Assembly: GCA_964480915.1 (NCBI GenBank)
Contig: CAYZRS010000095.1
Location: forward strand, 1 to 15,398
DNA: 15,398 bases
Direction: 5' to 3'
Source of the DNA: CAWGCE01 sp964480915
GTDB lineage: Bacteria; Planctomycetota; Planctomycetia; Pirellulales; Pirellulaceae
The notes below the pieces were generated by a model. That model was not told the origin of the DNA, ran no database searches, and was given only the letters and a program-made list of their open reading frames with translations. The position numbers and the translations under genes are program-made. This document shows positions 6,578-13,249 of this stretch, piece by piece (within the stretch, counting starts at the first letter, position 1; each line of letters begins with the position of its first letter).

Positions 6578-6592
6578 GACACCCTAGGTGTC
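6578..6592. promoter_or_regulatory. Tight palindrome, possible operator
   Basis: GACACC-CTA-GGTGTC is a perfect 6-bp inverted repeat with a 3-base centre, 41 bases after the csrA terminator and 230 bases before the DUF1501 start. The short centre suits a dimeric DNA-binding repressor better than an RNA hairpin. No repressor gene lies beside it and no second copy was noticed in the window. Confidence 0.3.
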
Positions 6593-6678
6593 AGATGAAA
6601 ATCCTCGGCAACGGCCCTCAGATTGGCATCCCCGAGAACCGGGAAAGGGACGCTCATTCCGCAGTCAAATCTCCTTTC

Positions 6679-6707
6679 GGCGACACTCGGTCGCCCTCGA
6701 GCGACCG
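6679..6707 (+). promoter_or_regulatory. Mutually exclusive hairpins in the DUF1501 leader
   Basis: The middle segment CGGTCGCC (6688-6695) can pair either with GGCGAC upstream (6679-6684 with 6690-6695, 6 bp) or with GCGACCG downstream (6688-6694 with 6701-6707, 7 bp), but not with both. Such alternatives are the basis of attenuators and riboswitches. No downstream T-run is seen, so transcription attenuation is unlikely, and GC-rich chance is a real alternative. Confidence 0.2.
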
Positions 6708-6821
6708 CCCGTTGCTTCGGATTCGCTGTCAGATCGGTTATCCTGGGAGCACCGACAAGCAGCCCCACCTCGACTCCACTGCCCTCCCCTTCCAACTCTC
6801 CCTTTCCAACTGGAGACCACC

Positions 6822-8123
6822 ATGCCTTGCCATGGAAATCGACTCAGCCGCCGTGGCTTCCTTACGAGCGGATGTGCCGCGGGGCTGGGACTCGGGTTGG
6901 CCGAGTTGCTCAGCCTGCAAGCGGCACAGGCGAACGAGTCTGCATCGGCGCCGGTTGCTCAGGCGCAAAACGTCATTCAGATTTTCCTACCCGGCGGGAT
7001 GGCTCAGCAAGAATCGCTCGATCCCAAACCGTACGCACCGCTCGAATACCGTGGCGACTTAGGAACGGTAAAAACGAATACGGGCGAAGTGTTTTGCAAC
7101 ACGATGCCCAAATTGGCAAAGGTTGCCGACAAATTCACCGTCATCCGTTCGATGACACACACCGAAGCGGCTCATGAACGGGGCACGCACACGATGTTCA
7201 CCGGCTATGCGCCCAGCCCGGCACTCGTCTATCCCAGCATGGGCAGCGTCGTCAATCATGAATTGGGGACGCGCAACAATCTGCCAGCCTATGTCTGCAT
7301 TCCCAACGAACCGAATGAATTCGCTGGCCGTGGCTATTTAAGTTCTGCTTTCGGCCCCTTCAGTTTGGGCTCTGACCCGGCCCGGGGCGATTTCCAAGTT
7401 CGCGACCTCCATTCGCCTGCCGGTGTCGATGAGGAACGAGCCGCCCATCGCCGCAAAGTTTTGGAAGCGGTGAACTTCGCTCCGTCCGCCAACACGGCCG
7501 ATGACGGCGTGCAAGCGATGAACACATTTTACGAGCGAGCTTTCAGTCTGCTCGATTCGGCCGCCGCGCGCGAGGCGTTCAATATCGGGGCCGAACCGAA
7601 GGAGCTGCGTGATCGTTATGGTCGGAACGAGGCGGGGCAACGGATGCTGATGGCGAAACGGCTGGTGAAAGCGGGCGTGCGGCTGGTGACGTTGACCTAC
7701 GGTGCCTGGGACATGCATCTGAATCTGACACCGGCCATTCGCCGCCAGATGCCACCACTCGACAAGGCACTCGCAGCGCTGATCGCCGATTTGGATGCGG
7801 AAGGCCTGCTCGATTCGACCGTCGTATTGCTCAGCACCGAATTCGGACGGACGCCGAAACGAAACAACACCCGTGGCCGCGATCACTGGCCTAAAGTCTT
7901 CAGCGTGGCGGTCGCCGGTGGCGGATTCCAACGGGGACTCACGTACGGTGCCTCCAACGCCACCGCCGCCGAAGTCGACGACAACCCCGTGTCACCCGCC
8001 GACCTGATGGCAACCATCTATCAGCAACTGGGAATTGATCACGGAAAAGAGCTGATCGCACCCGGTAACCGGCCCATCGAAATCGTCAAAGGTGGTCGAA
8101 TCATTCCCGAACTGTTGACGTAG
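6822..8123 (+). CDS. Tat-exported DUF1501 protein
   Basis: DUF1501 family, alkaline-phosphatase/sulfatase-like superfamily, abundant in planctomycetes; substrate unknown. The ATG at 6822 gives 433 aa with a twin-arginine signal: SRRGFL at residues 9-14, hydrophobic to about 37, cleavage near AQA|NES. GGAG is 6 bases upstream, which settles the start. Family motifs seen are IFLPGGMAQQESLDPKP after the signal, SMTHTEAAHERGTHTMFTG, VRLVTLTYGAWDMHLN, TEFGRTP around residue 340, and RDHWPKVFSVAVAGGG around 353. The His and Asp residues in these blocks are plausible metal ligands by analogy with the superfamily. Tat export suggests that it folds, perhaps with a cofactor, before transport. It is the first gene of the exported cluster; its partners in planctomycetes are commonly DUF1549/DUF1553 proteins, as found here. 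The family call is secure; the biochemical role is not known. Confidence 0.93.
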   Translation: MPCHGNRLSRRGFLTSGCAAGLGLGLAELLSLQAAQANESASAPVAQAQNVIQIFLPGGMAQQESLDPKPYAPLEYRGDLGTVKTNTGEVFCNTMPKLAKVADKFTVIRSMTHTEAAHERGTHTMFTGYAPSPALVYPSMGSVVNHELGTRNNLPAYVCIPNEPNEFAGRGYLSSAFGPFSLGSDPARGDFQVRDLHSPAGVDEERAAHRRKVLEAVNFAPSANTADDGVQAMNTFYERAFSLLDSAAAREAFNIGAEPKELRDRYGRNEAGQRMLMAKRLVKAGVRLVTLTYGAWDMHLNLTPAIRRQMPPLDKALAALIADLDAEGLLDSTVVLLSTEFGRTPKRNNTRGRDHWPKVFSVAVAGGGFQRGLTYGASNATAAEVDDNPVSPADLMATIYQQLGIDHGKELIAPGNRPIEIVKGGRIIPELLT

Positions 8124-8209
8124 CCACGTAGAAGCATCGCTCCTTTGAATTGATTTCGATCGCTCACCGACCTCCGCCACACGGCGCCACTGCGACCTGA
8201 AGCCCGACC

Positions 8210-10618
8210 ATGGACTCACCCCGCCATCATCTGCCTCGCGAAAGTGCACTCCCAGAGATCGGCAAATTGGGAAGCGGTGCGGCACGGCTGTTCCTGCTGG
8301 CCAGTTGGCTTCTCGCACCACAAATGGCTCAGGCCAAGCCCCGCCTCCTCGCGATCACGCCCTATGTCTGGCATCAAGGCGAAGAGCTGGAAGTGCTATT
8401 CCGTGGTGAGCAACTGGCGACCGTGCATCAGTTGCTCGATTACCAGCAAGGCATCACCGTTCACGAGTGGAATGCCGACGACCCGAAATTCGTCAAAGCG
8501 AAAATCAGCGTCGCCGAGGACTGCCCGCTGGGACCTCACGCACTGCGACTGTTAACGAAGGAGGGTATCACCGAATTGCGACTGGCGCATGTGAGCCCCT
8601 TCCTCCGCGTCAAGGAATCAGAACGACCAACCAGCCAACAAGCGCCGCAAGCGATTCCCCGCCAATGCACCGTCGTCGGTCGTCGCGATGGGCGCACCGA
8701 CGATTGGTATTCGATCGAAGCAACGGCAGGAGAACGCATCAGCCTGGAATTGGTGGCGATTCGCTTAGGGCGAGCAGCCTTCGACGCCAAGCTGACCGCC
8801 TTGGGCCCGAACGGGGAACAAATCGCCGAGGTCGACGACACGCTCCTTTACCAGCAGGACCCAATGCTCAGCTTCATCGCGGCCAAAGCTGGCACGTACC
8901 TTGTTTGTGTTGCCAGTGCGTCGGGTGAGAGCAACCGCGAGTACTTTTACGCACTGCACGTCGGTTCGTTTCCACGCCCCCATCGAGTGACCCCCAGCGG
9001 CGGGCAACCGGGGGCGTTGATCGATCTGACTTGGCAGCAACCGGACGGGACGACCTTGCAACAATCGGTGCAACTGCCCAGTGCGGACGCCATTGCTTCC
9101 CATCACGACCGTGTGTTTCACGTTCATCCCGAATCGAATGGAAAGCGGGCCCCATCACCTGTGCCCATATGGCTCACCAAGTCGACTCCAACGACGGAGC
9201 AGGAACCGAACAACACCTACACGCAGGCGACTCGAGTCACCGTGCCCAGTTCAATCCAGGCCGACATGAATCAGCCGCTGGATCGTGATTGTTTTGTCTT
9301 TACTGCGAAGCAGGGCGAAAAACTAACGGCCCGTATTCAGGCGCGAAAGAGCATCCGGTCGAAGCTGGATGCCGACGTGTCGCTCCGTCATGGCGATGGA
9401 AAATTCATCACCTCCAACGATGATCAACCGGACGGACCTGACAGTTATCTCGAATTCGACATTCCGGCGGACGGCGATTACCTACTGGTCGTACGCGATC
9501 AGCAAAATCGAGGCGGCGCAGCGTTCGGCTATTGGCTGGAATTGGAACGAGCCCAGCCCCACGTCACGATCAACCTACCCGAGATCAATCGGAACGAATC
9601 GCTGACTCTGGCCGTGCCACGAGGATCACGCATGGCCCTGCGAGCCACCGCCACGAAGAAATTCGTCAACGGTCCTCTTCAGTTTCACCTGGATCATCTA
9701 CCCACCGGACTCACGCTCGAGCCAACTCAGCTGCCACCCGACCGACCGGCAGCGACGTTGATGGTCTCTGCGGCCGACGACGCGCCACTGGGCGGCGCGA
9801 TTGCGCCGCTAACGGGCACGTTGACCGCAAACGAGAAAACCGTTCCGGCTCATCTTTTCCAAAAACAACTTCTGATCGCCGGCCGAAATAACTTCTACAT
9901 GTTTGGCTACGAAGATTCACGATTGGCGGTGGCGGTCGTTGAGGCGGCTCCGTTTGACATTGAATTGATTGCACCGAACGTCCCCATCGTCCGCAGCGGA
10001 TCGATGGATTTGAAAATTGTTGCGACGCGGCAAGAAAACTTTTCAGCGCCCATCAATATTCGGCTGCTGGACAACCCGCCCGGCATCACAACACGCGGCC
10101 GTGTCACGATCCCTGCCGACAAGCACGAAATCTCGCTGCCGGCGACTGCCAACAAGAATGCGGCTCTGGGCGAATCCCGAATCGTCGCCATCGCCAGCGC
10201 CTCGGTTGGTGGCATCGATTATCAACTCGCTTCGCCGATGGTGTCGCTAAACGTTGCCGAACCGCTGGTCGCGGTCACCTTTCCCAAGTGCAAAGTCAGC
10301 CGAGGCCAATCGGCCGAGCTGGTCGTCGGGCTAGAATGCATCGAGACGTTTGACGGCGAAGCGAAGGTCGAATTGCTCGGTTTGCCAGCCGGCGTGACAT
10401 GCGAACCGATTCACGTCGCCCACGGAGCGACCGAATTGAAGTTTGAGGTAGTCGCGAGTGAGAAAGCCAGGCTGGGCAGAGCAGGGGGGCTCGTCTGCAA
10501 AATCACCATCTGGCAAAACGAAGAGCCGATCGTCCACATGCTGGGCACGGGCCGTTTGCGAGTCGACCCGCCATCAACTCCGGCGCCGACCGGCACCCAA
10601 GCGAGCACCCCATCATGA
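8210..10618 (+). CDS. Exported PPC-domain (pre-peptidase C-terminal) beta-rich protein
   Basis: 802 aa, exported and probably periplasmic or surface-located; exact role unknown. The signal peptide has a long polar N-region (about 26 residues), a core RLFLLASWLLAPQ, and a cleavage site near residue 42 (AQA|KPRL). The mature part begins with a segment resembling an IPT/TIG-like domain (LLAITPYVWHQGEELEVLFRGEQL). A first PPC-like beta-sandwich at about 152-258 contains DDWYSIEATAGERISLEL and AGTYLVCVA. A second, clearer PPC domain at about 328-448 begins EQEPNN and contains DRDCFVFTAKQGEKL and DGDYLLVVRD. The remainder is a series of Ig-like repeats. No protease active site is seen; PPC domains are non-catalytic. 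The stop codon overlaps the next start as ATGA (10615-10618), so the next gene is probably translationally coupled. It follows DUF1501 by 86 bases. Confidence 0.88.
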   Translation: MDSPRHHLPRESALPEIGKLGSGAARLFLLASWLLAPQMAQAKPRLLAITPYVWHQGEELEVLFRGEQLATVHQLLDYQQGITVHEWNADDPKFVKAKISVAEDCPLGPHALRLLTKEGITELRLAHVSPFLRVKESERPTSQQAPQAIPRQCTVVGRRDGRTDDWYSIEATAGERISLELVAIRLGRAAFDAKLTALGPNGEQIAEVDDTLLYQQDPMLSFIAAKAGTYLVCVASASGESNREYFYALHVGSFPRPHRVTPSGGQPGALIDLTWQQPDGTTLQQSVQLPSADAIASHHDRVFHVHPESNGKRAPSPVPIWLTKSTPTTEQEPNNTYTQATRVTVPSSIQADMNQPLDRDCFVFTAKQGEKLTARIQARKSIRSKLDADVSLRHGDGKFITSNDDQPDGPDSYLEFDIPADGDYLLVVRDQQNRGGAAFGYWLELERAQPHVTINLPEINRNESLTLAVPRGSRMALRATATKKFVNGPLQFHLDHLPTGLTLEPTQLPPDRPAATLMVSAADDAPLGGAIAPLTGTLTANEKTVPAHLFQKQLLIAGRNNFYMFGYEDSRLAVAVVEAAPFDIELIAPNVPIVRSGSMDLKIVATRQENFSAPINIRLLDNPPGITTRGRVTIPADKHEISLPATANKNAALGESRIVAIASASVGGIDYQLASPMVSLNVAEPLVAVTFPKCKVSRGQSAELVVGLECIETFDGEAKVELLGLPAGVTCEPIHVAHGATELKFEVVASEKARLGRAGGLVCKITIWQNEEPIVHMLGTGRLRVDPPSTPAPTGTQASTPS

Positions 10619-13071
10619 CACGGACGACTTGGCATCATCGACCGACGATCGGCGGCCGTTTTGGGCAACTGTTTTGCGTGTGTTTCCTCGGCTTGGTTTT
10701 TGCAACGGGGCAGGGCAGGGCGGCAGAGACGGTCGCCGTCTATCCCGACCAACTGCACATCGGCTCCGCAGACCAGCAGCACCGAGTCCTCGTCGTCGCG
10801 ACGGACGCGGCAGGGATGACTCGCGACGTTTCCGGCGCAGCCGAGTTTGCAATCGACAAGGCAGAGATCGCCGAATTTCAAAACGGCCGCTTGCTTCCCC
10901 AACAAGACGGGCAAGCCGTCCTTCAGGTGACCTTTGCCGATGCGACGCAGACGATTCCGATTACGGTCACCGGCGTCGCCCAGCGGCCGGCGACCAGTTT
11001 CAATTTGGATGTGATGCCGGTCTTTGCCAAATCGGGCTGCAATACGGGGACTTGCCACGGATCGGCGCGCGGCCAAGATGGCTTCCGCTTGTCACTTTTT
11101 GGATTCGATCCGGCTGGCGACTATCAGCGGATCACGCGTGAACTGGGCGCCCGGCGGCTGAACCTTGCGCTGCCGGAAAAAAGCCTGCTGCTAGAAAAAG
11201 CGATCGCTGCCGTCCCGCACACCGGCGGCAAGCGCTTCGAAGTCGATTCGGAATACTATCGCTCGATCTACGATTGGATTCGGGAAGGAGCCCCCAAGGA
11301 CGGCAAAGAGACCGCCCACGTCACGGGCTTGGAACTCTTCCCACCCGAAGCGGTGCTGCGTGGCGGAGGCCAGTCGCAGCCGCTATTGGCTCGAGCCAGT
11401 TACAGCGACGGGACGACTCGCGATGTTTCGAATCTGGCGGTGTTTATCTCGCGGGACGAAGGGGTCGCGGCGGTGACAGCGGCTGGTATCGTGACCGCCG
11501 GTCGCCGAGGCGAATCGTTCGTGACGGCACGCTTTGATGCCTACACGGTCGGCATTCCGGTGGTCGTGCTGCCAGCCGACAGTCAATTCGAACCGACGGC
11601 GACCGCAGGGAACTACATCGACGAATTGGTGCAGACGAAACTGACCAAATTGCATTTCCAGCCGGCCGCCATTTGCAGCGATGCAGAATTCCTCCGCCGC
11701 GTATCGCTCGACGTCCTGGGGCAGCTGCCGACCGAGGAACAATTCGCAGCGTTCGTTGCCAACGAGTCACCCAACAAACGCGCCGAGTTGATCGACGAGT
11801 TACTCGCTCGTCCTGAATTCACCGACTTATGGGCCAACACCTGGGCCGATCTGTTGATGATCCGGCCCAAACAACAACCGTACATCAGTCCCAAATCGGC
11901 CTACCTCTACTTCCATTGGCTGCGCGACGAAATCGCAAAAGGGACGCGTTTCGACGAAATCGTCCGGCAGATCCTGACGGCCAGCGGCGGCGGATTCGAA
12001 TCGCCAGCCACGGGCTTCTACGCGGCCGAGACCGATCGCTTGAAGGTGGCCGAAAATGTGGCCCAGGCTTTCCTCGGTATCCGCACCCAATGCGCTCAGT
12101 GCCACAACCATCCATTCGATCGCTGGACGATGGACGATTACTATGGCTTCGCCGCCTTCTTCACAAAGGTCCGTCGCAAGAAAGGCGAGGACGATCGCGA
12201 ATGGATCGTCTTTCCCGGCGGAGGCAACATCAAGCATCCGGTGACCGGACAGGTCGTGGGACCCAAGTATCTGGGTGGCGACTCAGTCGACAAACCACCT
12301 GCCGATCCGCGGCTTCCGGTCGCTGACTGGATCGCTTCGCCCGACAACCCCTACTTCGCCAAGAACATCGCCAATCGACTGTGGGCTCATTTCTTCGGTC
12401 AAGGAATCGTCGAACCGGTCGACGACGTACGCATCAGCAACCCACCGGTGAACGGACCGCTTTATGAGGAACTGAGCCGGCGATTGGTCGCCTACGAATT
12501 TGACATACGCAAATTGGCGACCGATATTTTGAACTCGCAGGCGTATCAACGCACGGCGATGGTTGCGGGCGATCTGGCCCTGAAGCGAAATTTCGGCCAG
12601 TCAAGTTTCCGCCGAATTCCGGCTGCGATCCTGCTCGACTGTATCGACCAAGTCACGGGCTCGCCTTCCAAACATCGATCGGTGCCGGCCAACACGCGCG
12701 CCGTGCAGTTGCCGAGCGAAGCGAGCGACAATTATTTCCTCACGACTTTTGGCCGGTCGACTCGCAATTCGGTCTGCGCCTGTGAATCGAAATCGGAACC
12801 GACGTTGTCGCAAGCGTTGCACATGATCAATGGCGATTCGGTCCACGGGAAGATTGCGCAAGGCAAATTGATTCAGAGTTGGCTCGAGCAAAAGAAAGAG
12901 CCGGCGGACGTGATTCAAACACTGTACGTCCGTTGCCTCAATCGGAAACCGACGGCTGAAGAACAAAGCCGCTTACTGGCCACCGTCGAAGCGGCGGCCA
13001 ACCCGGAACAGGGACTCGAAGATCTGTTTTGGGCTTTGTTGAACTCGCGTGAGTTCCTTTTCAATCATTAA
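10615..13071 (+). CDS. Exported DUF1549/DUF1553 protein with Big-like domains and heme-type motifs
   Basis: 818 aa, planctomycete-type DUF1549/DUF1553 protein; biochemical function unknown, proposed from its motifs to involve heme. The signal peptide ends near residue 36. Domains in order: a bacterial Ig-like domain at about 38-120, a CX4CH motif in SGCNTGTCHGS (C142, C147, H148) within a cytochrome-like segment, a second Big2-like domain at about 238-317, DUF1549 from about 333 to 535, and DUF1553 from about 567 to the end. DUF1549 contains the canonical CXXCH motif CAQCHNHPFDRW (C493, C496, H497). DUF1553 begins PVADWIASPDNPYFAKNIANRLW. The start overlaps the PPC gene stop as ATGA, so it is surely in the same operon. 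The first cysteine motif has four rather than two spacer residues, so heme attachment there is less certain. The length fits the larger members of the family. Confidence 0.93.
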   Translation: MTRTTWHHRPTIGGRFGQLFCVCFLGLVFATGQGRAAETVAVYPDQLHIGSADQQHRVLVVATDAAGMTRDVSGAAEFAIDKAEIAEFQNGRLLPQQDGQAVLQVTFADATQTIPITVTGVAQRPATSFNLDVMPVFAKSGCNTGTCHGSARGQDGFRLSLFGFDPAGDYQRITRELGARRLNLALPEKSLLLEKAIAAVPHTGGKRFEVDSEYYRSIYDWIREGAPKDGKETAHVTGLELFPPEAVLRGGGQSQPLLARASYSDGTTRDVSNLAVFISRDEGVAAVTAAGIVTAGRRGESFVTARFDAYTVGIPVVVLPADSQFEPTATAGNYIDELVQTKLTKLHFQPAAICSDAEFLRRVSLDVLGQLPTEEQFAAFVANESPNKRAELIDELLARPEFTDLWANTWADLLMIRPKQQPYISPKSAYLYFHWLRDEIAKGTRFDEIVRQILTASGGGFESPATGFYAAETDRLKVAENVAQAFLGIRTQCAQCHNHPFDRWTMDDYYGFAAFFTKVRRKKGEDDREWIVFPGGGNIKHPVTGQVVGPKYLGGDSVDKPPADPRLPVADWIASPDNPYFAKNIANRLWAHFFGQGIVEPVDDVRISNPPVNGPLYEELSRRLVAYEFDIRKLATDILNSQAYQRTAMVAGDLALKRNFGQSSFRRIPAAILLDCIDQVTGSPSKHRSVPANTRAVQLPSEASDNYFLTTFGRSTRNSVCACESKSEPTLSQALHMINGDSVHGKIAQGKLIQSWLEQKKEPADVIQTLYVRCLNRKPTAEEQSRLLATVEAAANPEQGLEDLFWALLNSREFLFNH

Positions 13072-13150
13072 AAGAGCTATCCTCGTGATTCGTTTTTCCT
13101 TTTTTCGCTGTCCACAACGCGTCGACCACGCTGACGCCGTGAGTCTCCCT

Positions 13151-13227
13151 AAAGGGCCGGGAGTCTTTTTCGCACAGCGAGCGTCCCAACGCATCACCCG
13201 TTCCTCGAAAAAGACTCCCGACCCTTT
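13151..13227. repeat. Long palindromic repeat unit between two cluster genes
   Basis: Arms at 13151-13172 and 13206-13227 are 22 bp each and complementary at 21 positions, with 14 bp (GGGAGTCTTTTTCG) perfectly paired next to a 33-base loop. It fills most of the 178-base gap between the DUF1553 stop and the next gene. It is not a classical terminator, because no T-run follows the right arm on the plus strand. Read in one frame the arms spell GPGVFF and KKTPDPF, a peptide pair I associate with spurious small proteins annotated in planctomycete genomes, which suggests a dispersed REP-like or MITE-like repeat family. Only one copy is visible here. The open frames across it on both strands (13049-13249 plus, 12973-13230 minus) are best explained by the repeat, not by coding. 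Confidence 0.7.
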
Positions 13228-13249
13228 CACTCGTTTGACTCGCGTCTTT

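Larger units (their letters stand above)
6538..6821 (+). promoter_or_regulatory. Leader/promoter region of the DUF1501 cluster
   Basis: No gene is seen here, although the DUF1501 frame is open back to 6588; that extension lacks protein character. The stretch must hold the cluster's promoter because the csrA terminator ends at 6537. It contains a tight palindrome (6578-6592) and overlapping hairpins (6679-6707). TTATCC near 6738 is a possible -10 element, but no well-spaced -35 was found. The ribosome binding site GGAG (6812-6815) lies 6 bases before the DUF1501 ATG. Confidence 0.5.

Noticed and set aside
6588..6821. 78-residue upstream extension of the DUF1501 gene
   Set aside because: The twin-arginine signal peptide must be N-terminal, and GGAG sits at the right distance from the ATG at 6822.
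13151..13227. Intrinsic terminator between the third and fourth cluster genes
   Set aside because: The T-run is inside the left arm of the stem and no T-run follows the right arm, so it lacks the terminator layout on the plus strand.
12973..13230. 85-codon minus-strand frame reading KGSGVFFEE...KKTPGP
   Set aside because: It spans the palindromic repeat and the end of the DUF1553 gene; its peptide is the repeat read in the other direction.
13049..13249. N-terminal extension of the cytochrome-WD40 gene to the ATG at 13049
   Set aside because: It would translate the palindromic repeat and place the signal peptide about 67 residues inside the protein. The ATG at 13250 (or TTG at 13235) gives a normal signal peptide.
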